A stretch of DNA of 64,000 nucleotides, from positions 4,712,001-4,776,000 of the forward strand of contig OZ244825.1 in NCBI GenBank assembly GCA_965220385.1, written 5' to 3'. This DNA is from PCPOR2b sp965220385 (GTDB lineage: Bacteria; Poribacteria; WGA-4E; PCPOR2b). Every line of letters starts with the position of its first letter. The stretch's first letter is position 1. Of the stretch, positions 36,689-45,821 are shown piece after piece. The position numbers and the translations under genes are program-made. The notes under the pieces are model-generated. The model worked only from the letters and a program-made list of their open reading frames with translations, was not told the origin of the DNA and ran no database searches.

Positions 36689-39600
36689 ATGAAAGGAAAG
36701 ATAGGTATTCCGAAAAAGCAAGGACTTTATAACCCCGCCTACGAACATGATGCCTGCGGTATCGGTTTTGTCGTCAGCATCAACGGTAAAAAATCGAATA
36801 CGCTCGTGCGTCAGGCACTGGATGCGCTGGTTTGCCTCGACCATCGGGGTGCTCGCGGTGCCGAAGAAAATACCGGCGACGGTGCCGGTATCCTGATGCA
36901 GATCCCGCATAACTTCCTCCAACACGCCTGCAAAGATGTAGGAATTGATCTGCCTGACCCAAAACAGTACGGCGTTGGCATGGTGTTTTTTACCAAGACT
37001 GAGGACGGCGAACTCCTTCAACGCTGCAAGCAAAAATTGGAAGAAATCGTTACTGAAGAGGGCCAGACAGTTTTAGGCTGGCGCAAAGTTCCCACCGATA
37101 ATTCCTATCTGGGACCGATTTCCCGCTCCTCCGAGCCTGCGGTATGGCAGATTTTTGTCGGCAGAAATCCCAACATCGAAGATGACCTCGCCTTTGAGCG
37201 TAAATTGTATGTGATTCGGAAGCGTGCCTCCAATATTATCCGATACGGCGGGATGGATGAAGATTTCTACATTCCGAGCCTATCTAACCGAACCATCGTC
37301 TATAAGGGGATGCTCACACCGATGCAGGTCCCCGAATTCTACCCCGAACTGAAAGATTCTCGGATGGACGCATCAATTGTCCTACTCCATTCCCGATTTT
37401 CGACGAATACTTTCCCAAGCTGGGCGCGTTCCCATCCGTACCGCTACATGATTCATAACGGCGAAATCAATACCGTGCGCGGGAACCAGAACTGGATGAA
37501 AACCCGTCAGGCGATGTTAGCGTCTGAGTTGTTCGGTGATGATCTCCCGAAACTTTTCCCCATCCTCGACGAGGACGGAAGCGATACCGCCATCTTCGAT
37601 AACTGTCTGGAATTTCTCGCACTCTCTGGTCGGTCGCTGCCCCACTCCGTGATGATGATGATTCCAGAGCCGTGGGAAAACCACGAAACCATGAGTCCTG
37701 AGAAGCGCGCATTTTATGAATACCACAGCTGTTTAATGGAGCCGTGGGATGGTCCTGCATCCATCGCTTTTACCGATGGCACGGTTGTCGGTGCTTCCCT
37801 AGACCGGAACGGTTTCCGGCCCTCCCGTTACTACATCACAAATGACGATATGCTCGTGTTGGCTTCGGAAACCGGAGTGCTGGATATACCCGCTGAACGA
37901 GTTGTCTATAAAGGGCGCCTTCAACCGGGTCGGATCCTTCTGATTGATACGGAGGAAGGACGCATCATCAGTGATGATGAAGCTAAGGATGAAATTGCCG
38001 CTGAACATCCGTATGGTCAGTGGCTAAACGAACATCTCACTCCGCTGAAAGATCTACCGACGGTTGAGCCGAAAGCACCTGAGAAGAACCACGAGAAAAT
38101 ACTGCAACGCCAACAGGCATTTGGATATACATTTGAGGATCAGCGTATCTTCCTTGGACCTATGTCGAAAATCGGTCGCGATCCTGTCGGCTCGATGGGG
38201 AATGACGCCTCTTTGGCGGTACTCTCTAATCGACCGCAGCTGCTTTATAACTACTTCAAACAGCTATTCGCACAAGTCACCAATCCCCCGCTGGATCCGC
38301 TCAAGGAAGAGATTATCACTTCGTCTGAAACAACGATAGGCCCTGAACGCAATCTGCTCGTGCCAGAGCCAGAGAGCTGCCGTCAGATTCACCTTGACAC
38401 GCCAGTTATTTCAGATGAGGAGTTAGAGCAGTTGCGCCGGGTCGATCTGCCCGGGCTCAAATCTACTACCTTGCCAATCCTGTTCAACGTCGCCGATGGA
38501 GAACGCGGACTTGAAACAGCGATGGAGGAACTCTTTCAAGCTGCCGATCGCGCGATTGAAGATGGCTACACTATTATCATCTTGTCTGACCGCGGCGTTA
38601 ATGAAAAATCTGCACCTATCCCAGCGCTGCTGGCTGTTGCGGGTCTCCACCATCATCTAATCCGATGCGGCACACGCACGAAAGTCGGCATTGCGCTTGA
38701 ATCGGGTGAACCCCGCGAAGTGCATCACTTCTGCCTACTGACCGGTTACGGCGTCCAAGCAGTTAATCCCTACATGGCGTTTGAAAGTCTCGCGGATATG
38801 ATCGCCGAAGGACAGTTGACGGATATCGAGTATCAAGATGCAGTCAAAGGATTCATCAAATCAGCAACTAAAGGCGTGGTTAAGGTCATGGCAAAGATGG
38901 GAATTTCAACCATTAAGTCATACCGAGGCGCGCAAATTTTTGAGGCTATCGGCATCAAACAAGAGGTCGTTGACCGTTACTTCACCTGGACAGAGACTCG
39001 CGTGGAAGGAATCGGGCTTGATGTTATCGCTCGCGAAGCGCTAATGCGTCATCGTGCAGCCTTCCCAGAAATTCCTGTTGACAACCGCACCCTCGATGTC
39101 GGCGGACATTTCCAATGGCGACAAGATGGTGAATATCACCTGTTCAATCCAGCCACGGTTCATAAACTGCAGCTGGCTGCCCGAACCAACAAATACGAGG
39201 TTTATAAGGACTACGCAAAGCTGATTAATGACTATTCTCGGAACATGGCGACGCTACGCGGACTCCTGGACCTGAAGTTTCCCAACGAACCGATCCCGAT
39301 TGACGAAGTAGAACCGGTTGAGGCAATCTGCAAACGTTTCAAGAGCGGTGCCATGTCTTACGGCTCCATTAGCAAGGAAGCACACGAAGCGTTAGCGATC
39401 GCGATGAACCGTATCGGCGGAAAGAGCAATACCGGTGAGGGAGGCGAGGATCCGGCGCGATATTTCCTCGAACCCAACGGCGACTCCAAGAATAGTGCTA
39501 TTAAGCAGGTCGCCTCCGGCAGATTCGGCGTCACCAGTAACTACTTAGTGAATGCACAGGAACTTCAGATCAAAATGGCGCAGGGCGCCAAGCCCGGTGA

Positions 39601-41284
39601 AGGCGGTGAGCTGCCCGGCAGGAAAGTCTATCCGTGGATCGCTACGGTGCGTCACTCAACACCGGGAGTTGAACTGATTTCACCACCACCGCACCACGAC
39701 ATCTATTCCATTGAAGATCTCGCCCAACTCATCCACGATCTGAAAAACTCGAACCACCACGCACGGATTAACGTTAAGTTGGTATCCGAAGTTGGGGTCG
39801 GTACTATCGCCGCCGGTGTGGCAAAAGGACACGCAGATGTCGTGTTAATCAGCGGACTGGATGGCGGCACCGGCGCTTCGCCACAGACCAGCATCAAGCA
39901 CGCTGGTTTGCCTTGGGAACTTGGAGTGGCGGAAACCCATCAGACTCTAGTGCTGAACAATTTGCGTTCTCGTATTATCGTCGAAACGGATGGCCAACTC
40001 AAAACCGGGCGAGATGTTATTGTCGCTGCGCTGCTGGGTGCCGAAGAGTTCGGTTTTGCGACCACAGCACTCGTGACGCTCGGCTGTATCATGATGCGCG
40101 TCTGCCACTTGGATACCTGTCCGGTAGGTGTAGCAACGCAAAATCCAGAGCTGCGTGAGAAATTTATGGGTGATCCCTCCCACGTGGTGAATTTCATGCA
40201 TTTCATCGCACAGGATATGCGCGAAATCATGGCGCAGCTGGGAGTTCGCACGGTTAACGAACTAATCGGCCGCACCGACCTACTTGAACCGCAAAAGGCG
40301 GTTGAGCACTGGAAAGCAAAGGGGATCGATCTGTCGCCGATACTCTACCAACCTCAAGTGGGACCGGAGATTGGTCGCTACTGTCAAATTGACCAAGACC
40401 ACGGTTTGGACAAAGCTCTGGACAACGAAGTTCTGTTAGACTTTTGTGAACCTGCCTTACAGGACGGGACAAAAGTTACAGGGTCTTTTCCCATCAAGAA
40501 TACCAATCGGGTTGTTGGTACAATCATGGGCAGCGAACTGACCCGTCGCAATGGACCCGACGGACTGCCTGAAGATACCATCGACATTCATTTTGAAGGA
40601 TCGGCGGGGCAATCCTTTGGTGCGTTTACGCCGCCAGGCGTCACGTTCCGTCTTGAAGGTGATGCGAATGACTACTTCGGCAAAGGACTCTGCGGCAGCA
40701 AACTAATTGTTTATCCTCCCAAAGAATCCACATTCAAATCTGAAGAGAACATCATTATCGGCAACGTCGCTTTTTATGGAGCAACCAATGGTGAAGCCTA
40801 TATCCGTGGAATGGCGGGTGAACGGTTCTGTGTCCGGAACAGCGGGGTCCGTGCGGTCGTCGAGGCCGTCGGTGACCATGGCTGTGAATACATGACAGGC
40901 GGCAGAGTCGTTGTTCTCGGTAAAACGGGACGAAACTTTGCTGGTGGGATGTCCGGTGGAATCGCCTATGTACTTGACCGCGATGACGATTTCTCTATCC
41001 GCTGTAATCAAGAACAATGCGACCTTGAACGCTTGGAGGATCCGGTGGAGATCATGGAGGTCAAGGGGATGATCCAGAAACATGCAGAGTATACTGGCAG
41101 CGAACTCGCCTTACAAATTTTGGAGGACTGGGAAAACACGCACCCCCAATTCGTCAAGGTTATGCCGCAAGATTACAAAAGAATTCTTGATGCACTTGAA
41201 GAGGCAGAATCAGAAGGGTTTGAGGGAGATGACGCTTGGCTAGAAGCGTTTCGGCGCGGTGTTGCCGCTGAGGCAGCAGCTTAA
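36689..41284 (+). CDS. gltB: Glutamate synthase, large (alpha) subunit
   Basis: 1,531 aa. The amidotransferase domain has the nucleophile Cys in HDACGIGFVV (residue ~23), preceded by a short propeptide normally removed. The FMN/2-oxoglutarate domain includes PPPHHDIYSIEDLAQLI and the 3Fe-4S Cys set CIMMRVCHLDTCPVG (about residues 1133-1144). The C-terminal GXGXG beta-helix domain (GNVAFYGATNGEAYI, GMSGGIAYVLD) is present. With GltD it makes two glutamates from glutamine and 2-oxoglutarate. GAAAGG precedes the ATG. The last 24 codons are repeated at 41819-41891 beyond a BrnTA remnant, so the present C-terminus may have been rebuilt by that insertion. Confidence 0.96.
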   Translation: MKGKIGIPKKQGLYNPAYEHDACGIGFVVSINGKKSNTLVRQALDALVCLDHRGARGAEENTGDGAGILMQIPHNFLQHACKDVGIDLPDPKQYGVGMVFFTKTEDGELLQRCKQKLEEIVTEEGQTVLGWRKVPTDNSYLGPISRSSEPAVWQIFVGRNPNIEDDLAFERKLYVIRKRASNIIRYGGMDEDFYIPSLSNRTIVYKGMLTPMQVPEFYPELKDSRMDASIVLLHSRFSTNTFPSWARSHPYRYMIHNGEINTVRGNQNWMKTRQAMLASELFGDDLPKLFPILDEDGSDTAIFDNCLEFLALSGRSLPHSVMMMIPEPWENHETMSPEKRAFYEYHSCLMEPWDGPASIAFTDGTVVGASLDRNGFRPSRYYITNDDMLVLASETGVLDIPAERVVYKGRLQPGRILLIDTEEGRIISDDEAKDEIAAEHPYGQWLNEHLTPLKDLPTVEPKAPEKNHEKILQRQQAFGYTFEDQRIFLGPMSKIGRDPVGSMGNDASLAVLSNRPQLLYNYFKQLFAQVTNPPLDPLKEEIITSSETTIGPERNLLVPEPESCRQIHLDTPVISDEELEQLRRVDLPGLKSTTLPILFNVADGERGLETAMEELFQAADRAIEDGYTIIILSDRGVNEKSAPIPALLAVAGLHHHLIRCGTRTKVGIALESGEPREVHHFCLLTGYGVQAVNPYMAFESLADMIAEGQLTDIEYQDAVKGFIKSATKGVVKVMAKMGISTIKSYRGAQIFEAIGIKQEVVDRYFTWTETRVEGIGLDVIAREALMRHRAAFPEIPVDNRTLDVGGHFQWRQDGEYHLFNPATVHKLQLAARTNKYEVYKDYAKLINDYSRNMATLRGLLDLKFPNEPIPIDEVEPVEAICKRFKSGAMSYGSISKEAHEALAIAMNRIGGKSNTGEGGEDPARYFLEPNGDSKNSAIKQVASGRFGVTSNYLVNAQELQIKMAQGAKPGEGGELPGRKVYPWIATVRHSTPGVELISPPPHHDIYSIEDLAQLIHDLKNSNHHARINVKLVSEVGVGTIAAGVAKGHADVVLISGLDGGTGASPQTSIKHAGLPWELGVAETHQTLVLNNLRSRIIVETDGQLKTGRDVIVAALLGAEEFGFATTALVTLGCIMMRVCHLDTCPVGVATQNPELREKFMGDPSHVVNFMHFIAQDMREIMAQLGVRTVNELIGRTDLLEPQKAVEHWKAKGIDLSPILYQPQVGPEIGRYCQIDQDHGLDKALDNEVLLDFCEPALQDGTKVTGSFPIKNTNRVVGTIMGSELTRRNGPDGLPEDTIDIHFEGSAGQSFGAFTPPGVTFRLEGDANDYFGKGLCGSKLIVYPPKESTFKSEENIIIGNVAFYGATNGEAYIRGMAGERFCVRNSGVRAVVEAVGDHGCEYMTGGRVVVLGKTGRNFAGGMSGGIAYVLDRDDDFSIRCNQEQCDLERLEDPVEIMEVKGMIQKHAEYTGSELALQILEDWENTHPQFVKVMPQDYKRILDALEEAESEGFEGDDAWLEAFRRGVAAEAAA
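41211..41283 (+). repeat. 73-bp direct repeat, copy 1 (gltB 3' end)
   Basis: The last codons of gltB (GFEGDDAWLEAFRRGVAAEAA) match 41819-41891 at all but one base. Together the copies flank the BrnTA remnant. Confidence 0.9.
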
Positions 41285-41285
41285 A

Positions 41286-41435
41286 ATGAGGTCTTCCGAC
41301 CAGTTTGAATGGGACGAAAAGAAGAACCAAGAGAATTTCAGGAATCATAAGATTCGCTTCGAGGAAGCCAAACCCATTTTTGATCACTCTGTGTGGACTT
41401 GCATCAATGACCATCTCGCAAGAACGGCTACGTGA
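41286..41435 (+). pseudogene. brnT: BrnT toxin remnant, truncated
   Basis: From ATG 41286 the frame gives FEWDEKKNQENFRNHKIRFE followed by EAKPIFDHSVW, which is the start of BrnT ribonuclease toxins (about 90 aa). After residue ~37 the sequence jumps directly into DNA overlapping the start of brnA and stops at 41433-41435. The middle and C-terminal part, including the catalytic residues, is missing, so it should be inactive. Confidence 0.75.
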
Positions 41436-41730
41436 AATTGCATCAATTCCTGACGAGGAGATTAATACGAAAGACATCCCTGAGCTAGACGCTGACTTCT
41501 GGGAAAATGCAACATTGTCTTTCAAAGGAAAGCCAATTAACGAATTGACGCCTCAAGAAAAAAAAGAGTTCATAGAATATCGCAACCGTATCATGGCACA
41601 ATCGCTTGGGCTTAATCAGGAAACCATCCTTGTGGACGAAGATATTACAGCGTGGTTCAAAACACAAGGAATTGATTATCACGCTCGCATCAATGCGGTA
41701 CTAAGAGATTATGTCGAGGCACATCGCTAA
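41407..41730 (+). CDS. brnA: BrnA-family antitoxin
   Basis: 107 aa from ATG 41407. The opening SQERLREIASIPDEEINTKD and IPELDADFWENA is the BrnA signature, and the C-terminal VDEDITAWFKTQGIDYHARI plus NAVLRDYVEAH is the ribbon-helix-helix DNA-binding domain. The central part is longer than usual (PINELTPQEKKEFIEYRNRI). BrnA binds BrnT and represses the operon. Here the toxin gene is truncated, so this is an orphan antitoxin. No strong ribosome site is seen; the frame could also begin at 41305, but that part overlaps the BrnT frame. Confidence 0.8.
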   Translation: MTISQERLREIASIPDEEINTKDIPELDADFWENATLSFKGKPINELTPQEKKEFIEYRNRIMAQSLGLNQETILVDEDITAWFKTQGIDYHARINAVLRDYVEAHR

Positions 41731-41818
41731 CGTCCGATACCTTCGTTTTAATACATACTCGGTTGCTCATCAAAAATAAAGCAGCAAAAGGATCCTCAAC
41801 ATATTCAAGAAACGCCAG

Positions 41819-41891
41819 CAGAAGGATTTGAGGGAGATGACGCTTGGCTAGAAGCGTTTCGGCGCGGTGTTGCCGCTGAGGCAGCAGCTTA
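41819..41891 (+). repeat. 73-bp direct repeat, copy 2 (displaced gltB end)
   Basis: A copy of the gltB 3' end that includes a stop codon (TAG follows CTT). It sits 25 bp before gltD, where the original gltB end should be, so the BrnTA segment (41284-41818) appears to be an insertion. Confidence 0.85.
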
Positions 41892-41916
41892 GAAAGCGAC
41901 AATTGAAGGAGATAGC

Positions 41917-43413
41917 ATGGCAAAACCAACAGGATTTATGGAGTATGACAGAGAACTTCCGCCCGATCGTTCACCGTTAGAGCGTATCAAAGACTGGAAC
42001 GAATTTCACGAACATTTTACTGTAGAAAAACTTCAGACGCAAGGGGCACGTTGCATGGATTGTGGCATCCCGTTCTGTCATACGGGAATGCGATTGCCAG
42101 AGACTAGTCCCGCTGCATCGGGTTGTCCAATCAACAATCTGATACCTGAATGGAATGACCTCATCTATCGTGGTCTATGGAAAGAGGCGTTGGAGCGGCT
42201 GCATAAAACCAATAACTTCCCTGAGTTCACCGGTCGGGTATGTCCAGCCCCTTGCGAGGGTGCTTGCGTTCTGGGCATGATTGAGCCACCAGTTACAATC
42301 AAAAATATTGAGGTTTCTATCATTGATAAAGGCTGGGATGAAGGTTGGGTCGTTCCTGAACCGCCCGCTAAACGTACCGGTAAAAGTGTTGCGGTCGTGG
42401 GATCTGGGCCCGCGGGTCTGTCGGCTGCTGCACAACTAAACAAAGCGGGGCACCTCGTCACGGTTTACGAGCGTGCCGACCGTATCGGCGGACTATTGAT
42501 GTACGGCATCCCCAACATGAAGTTGGATAAAAAGAGAGTCGTCCAACGCCGTATCGATCTGATGGAAGCGGAAGGGGTTACTTTCACCACCAACACCGAA
42601 ATCGGCAAGGACATCTCGGCGCAAGAATTAGTTGATACGTTCGATGCAGTCGTCCTCTGCGGAGGCGCTACCAAGCCGCGAGATCTCCCTATCGAAGGTC
42701 GAGATCTCGAAGGAATCCATTTTGCCGTGCCATTCCTGCACGCGAATACCAAAAGCCTCCTCGATTCTAATCACGAGGATGGAAACTATATCTCCGCCAA
42801 AGACAAACACGTTATCGTCATCGGTGGCGGCGATACAGGCACTGACTGCGTGGGAACATCCATGCGCCACGGGTGCAAAAGCCTCACGCAGTTTGAAATC
42901 CTCGAACGCCCACCCGATGAACGCGCACCCAATAATCCGTGGCCCGAATATCCACGGATTTATGAACTCGACTACGGTCAGGAAGAAGCCGCCGCCAAAT
43001 TTGGCGCTGATCCGCGCATCTACCTCATCAACACCATGAAGTTCGTCGGCGATGAAAAGGGGCATGTAAAAGAACTTCATACCGCCGAGGTTGAATGGGT
43101 CCCGGGGGACGGCGGACGTCCTTTTCCCAAACCGATTGAAGGCACCGAAAAGGTTTGGCCTGCCGATTTAGTGCTTTTGGCGATGGGCTTTCTCGGTCCT
43201 GAAGACACCATTCTGGACGAACTGAACATCGAGCGCGATGAACGTTCCAACGTCAAAGCCGAAGAGGACAGATACGCAACCAGTATCCCCGGCGTATTTG
43301 CTGCCGGCGATATGCGGCGTGGGCAGAGTCTCGTTGTTTGGGCGTTCAAAGAGGGACGCGGTGCCGCCCGCGAAGCCGATAGATACCTAATGGGGACAAC
43401 AGATTTACCGTAA
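41917..43413 (+). CDS. gltD: Glutamate synthase, small (beta) subunit
   Basis: 498 aa. N-terminal Cys clusters for two 4Fe-4S centres are seen (RCMDCGIPFCHTG, then GCPINNLIPEWND and CPAPCEGACVLG). FAD site VAVVGSGPAGLSAAAQL and NADPH site VIVIGGGDTGTDC follow, and FAAGDMRRGQSLVVWAF lies at the end. It passes electrons from NAD(P)H to GltB. GAAGGAG lies 7 nt before the ATG. It is separated from gltB by the BrnTA remnant but probably still shares its transcript. Confidence 0.96.
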   Translation: MAKPTGFMEYDRELPPDRSPLERIKDWNEFHEHFTVEKLQTQGARCMDCGIPFCHTGMRLPETSPAASGCPINNLIPEWNDLIYRGLWKEALERLHKTNNFPEFTGRVCPAPCEGACVLGMIEPPVTIKNIEVSIIDKGWDEGWVVPEPPAKRTGKSVAVVGSGPAGLSAAAQLNKAGHLVTVYERADRIGGLLMYGIPNMKLDKKRVVQRRIDLMEAEGVTFTTNTEIGKDISAQELVDTFDAVVLCGGATKPRDLPIEGRDLEGIHFAVPFLHANTKSLLDSNHEDGNYISAKDKHVIVIGGGDTGTDCVGTSMRHGCKSLTQFEILERPPDERAPNNPWPEYPRIYELDYGQEEAAAKFGADPRIYLINTMKFVGDEKGHVKELHTAEVEWVPGDGGRPFPKPIEGTEKVWPADLVLLAMGFLGPEDTILDELNIERDERSNVKAEEDRYATSIPGVFAAGDMRRGQSLVVWAFKEGRGAAREADRYLMGTTDLP

Positions 43414-43497
43414 GATTTTCTAATTGGATTGGGTGAATACAGATTGACCTATCGGGCGTAAAACAGCAACAGTAGAACTAACAGTTCCACCCCGGTA

Positions 43498-43518
43498 GGT
43501 GCGGTTTTTAACCGCACC
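43498..43518. repeat. GGTGCGGTT hairpin repeat, copy 4
   Basis: GGTGCGGTT (43498-43506) and AACCGCACC (43510-43518), followed by GCATCC. It is flanked by two copies of AGCAACAGTAGAACTA(A/G)CAGTTC (near 43466 and 43532). Confidence 0.75.
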
Positions 43519-43576
43519 GCATCCGTAAAAGAGCAACAGTAGAACTAGCAGTTCAACTATAATTGGAGGTGCACCG

Positions 43577-44173
43577 ATGCGCGCAACGCCAACCACCTGG
43601 GATGAACTGAAAAAAAAGAAAATTACCCTTGCAGACTATCTGCTGATGCCCGAACTCAATCACCCGTATGAAATCATTGATGGAGAGATGATGCCTTCCC
43701 CGGCTCCAATACCCGCCCATCAAATAATAGGCGCGAATGTCTTTAGTTCACTAAGCCAGCATGTGAAAACAAAAGGACTTGGTGTGGTGCTCTTCGCACC
43801 GGTTGATATTATCCTCCAACGCGATCCATTGCGGACACGCCAGCCTGATGTGTTGTTTATCCACAAAAACAATCTACCCGGCACCAGCCTTGATGACCTT
43901 GAAGAACTACAACTTCTTGAGATTACCCCGGATTTGGTCGTCGAAGTGCTTTCACCCTCGGATATAAAAAAGGTGCTAGTTGGAAAATTGGCGGATTATC
44001 AACGGATTGGTGTCAAAGAGTGTTGGCTGGTCAGCCGGGAAACCCGCTCGGTTGAAGTCTTGCGTCTATCAACGAGAAAATCTGAACGAGTAGGGCTCTA
44101 TGGACTCGGTGAGACCATCTGTAGTGAAGCACTTATAGACTTCCGATTGACAGTGGATACAATCTTTGCCTGA
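43577..44173 (+). CDS. Uma2-family (DUF820) putative restriction-like endonuclease
   Basis: 198 aa; GGAGGT lies 8 nt before the ATG. The PD-(D/E)XK-like core shows HPYEIIDGEMM, RQPDVLFI, DLVVEVLSPSD and GKLADYQRIGVKECWLV, the Uma2 layout of Asp, Glu and Lys in the catalytic strand region. Uma2 proteins occur in many copies in cyanobacteria and Poribacteria-like genomes; their role is not settled. It is convergent with the J-domain gene, 3 bp apart. Confidence 0.85.
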   Translation: MRATPTTWDELKKKKITLADYLLMPELNHPYEIIDGEMMPSPAPIPAHQIIGANVFSSLSQHVKTKGLGVVLFAPVDIILQRDPLRTRQPDVLFIHKNNLPGTSLDDLEELQLLEITPDLVVEVLSPSDIKKVLVGKLADYQRIGVKECWLVSRETRSVEVLRLSTRKSERVGLYGLGETICSEALIDFRLTVDTIFA

Positions 44174-44176
44174 TAC

Positions 44177-45031
44177 CTATGAGGGCAGATCCGTTTCCGC
44201 CTGACGTAAATGATCTGAAATTCGCCGATATGCGGTGTTAAGCCGCTGCATTAGATCAACGCTTCCACCTTTGTCCGGATGATAGTTCAGCGCAAGCTGA
44301 CGATAGCGTTCCCTCAACACATTCAAATCAGTCGGATAGGTTAAGCCAAAGAACCGGAAACTGCCTTGTAGCGCATCAGGCATACTTAATGGCTGATGTC
44401 TCCTTTCACCCCGGTCTCTCCGCTCACCCCTTTGTTGACAAACCCCTTCCAGATACTTGTCTAGTCGAACCTTAGACATTAGCCGAATCTCATCCACCTC
44501 AAAGAACAGTTCTCCAACACATCTGGCATGAATCGTCCTTGACCTCCAGTCCGTCGTCCGGGCGAGTATATCTTTAACATCTTCAATCTGTTCCCGTCTG
44601 TCCTGAGAAATCGTCTGCTCGTAGTAATCTTGAACGAGGCTTTGGTAAAACTCCCATTTGGGGGACTGTAGACCGATTGATGCCCAATTTCGTAACCGAT
44701 AGCCGATGAAGGCGTCGAGTACTTCACGGGCAGCGTACGCAGCAATCTCGACCTGAATTAGTTCCTGATCAGCCATATCAAACCCTTGAAAGACACAGAA
44801 ATCTAACCTGCGTCGATAGAAATCACTTAACATCTCCAAATCACAATCAGCAAGCAACGACATAGGCGGTTTGATGAAATCATTCTCCCATGTGCAGAGT
44901 TGCTTCCTAAATTGTTGGACAGTCCGAAAAGAAATTTGGGCTGTCGCATCGTTTGCACAGCTATCAAAAACGGCTCGCAACCGCTCGGAGATGAAAGCCA
45001 ATTCGTCAATAAATAAATATCGCTTAACCAT
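44177..45031 (-). CDS. Protein with C-terminal J (DnaJ) domain
   Basis: 284 aa from ATG 45031, with AGGTGG 8 nt upstream; GTG 45043 is an in-frame alternative. Residues 1-205 are helical and unrecognised. An Arg-rich linker (QQRGERRDRGERRHQP) leads to a C-terminal J domain (FRFFGLTYPTDLNVLRERYR, QLALNYHPDKGGS) with the HPD tripeptide intact. J domains stimulate Hsp70 ATPase. The placement at the C-terminus and lack of Gly/Phe or zinc domains mark it as a class III co-chaperone with an unknown client-binding N-part. Confidence 0.75.
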   Translation of the reverse strand: MVKRYLFIDELAFISERLRAVFDSCANDATAQISFRTVQQFRKQLCTWENDFIKPPMSLLADCDLEMLSDFYRRRLDFCVFQGFDMADQELIQVEIAAYAAREVLDAFIGYRLRNWASIGLQSPKWEFYQSLVQDYYEQTISQDRREQIEDVKDILARTTDWRSRTIHARCVGELFFEVDEIRLMSKVRLDKYLEGVCQQRGERRDRGERRHQPLSMPDALQGSFRFFGLTYPTDLNVLRERYRQLALNYHPDKGGSVDLMQRLNTAYRRISDHLRQAETDLPS

Positions 45032-45060
45032 TCGCTTAACCACCTAATAGAAAGGTAACT

Positions 45061-45162
45061 ATGGTGAATTTTAAAAATAAACAAACAGTTTCACCCGCCC
45101 GGTAGGTGCGGTTTGTAACCGCACCGGTTTGGAGTGTCTCATTAATTCTATAAAATACCATA
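45061..45162. mobile_element. 102-bp MITE-like element, copy A
   Basis: Ends read CTATGGTGAATTTT on the left (from 45060) and AAAATACCATA on the right, imperfect inverted repeats of CTATGGT. The core holds hairpin GGTGCGGTT/AACCGCACC (45105-45125). It is repeated nearly identically at 45213-45314. Confidence 0.75.
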
Positions 45163-45212
45163 AAGTATACCGTCTTTCGCCCCTTTTTTCCAGTACCCGT
45201 GATGGAGGTTTT

Positions 45213-45314
45213 ATGGTGAATTTTAAAAATAAATAAACAGCTTCACCCGCCCGGTAGGTGCGGTTTGTAACCGCACCGGTTTGGAGTGTCTCATTAATTC
45301 TATAAAATACCATA
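45213..45314. mobile_element. 102-bp MITE-like element, copy B
   Basis: The second copy in direct orientation, 50 bp after copy A, with two base differences seen. It carries hairpin GGTGCGGTT/AACCGCACC at 45257-45277. No coding capacity. Confidence 0.75.
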
Positions 45315-45421
45315 GTTGCTGATCCCTCCTTAGCACAACAGTGTAGCATCAGCGACAGCATTCTCCCTTTCTATGTGATAAATCATCTCCTAATCTACTA
45401 ATACTGTTTCCTTGTTTTATC

Positions 45422-45451
45422 TTGACTTTATAGGGATGCCTTTGCTACAAT
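45422..45451 (+). promoter_or_regulatory. Sigma-70-type promoter upstream of the citrate synthase-like gene
   Basis: TTGACT (45422-45427), 18-nt spacer, TACAAT (45446-45451). It predicts a ~360-nt leader to the ATG at 45822, in which no gene can be supported. Confidence 0.6.
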
Positions 45452-45821
45452 AGCATAAGTTGAACGAACGATCAGTTGTCCTTGCCACTTGAGATAATAG
45501 GTATGCTGCAAATACGCCTCTTGGCTTTGTCCAATTAAGCGGTTTGAGAATTATAAATTGTCGATGCCTTCCTCATTTTTTGGTCAAGTCCCTTTCTCCC
45601 TACGAGTCGTAATTGCGATGATCTGTAGTCAGGTATAGCATTTGCCAGTAAAGCATCTAAGGAAATCTTTCCTTCACAACAGAAATGAGTACCCCACAGG
45701 CACACAAAAATAGAATCCCAACGCTGTATATTATCCAAGTAGGCAAATCAAGCGAAGAGTCATTCCTGCCACAGCACCTCACACTCCCACTTCTGATAAG
45801 CCCTCAACGAAGGAGATTTTA

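Noticed and set aside
45535..45738. 67-codon minus-strand ORF in the leader of the citrate synthase-like gene
   Set aside because: No recognised domain and no start signal; it lies downstream of a good plus-strand promoter.
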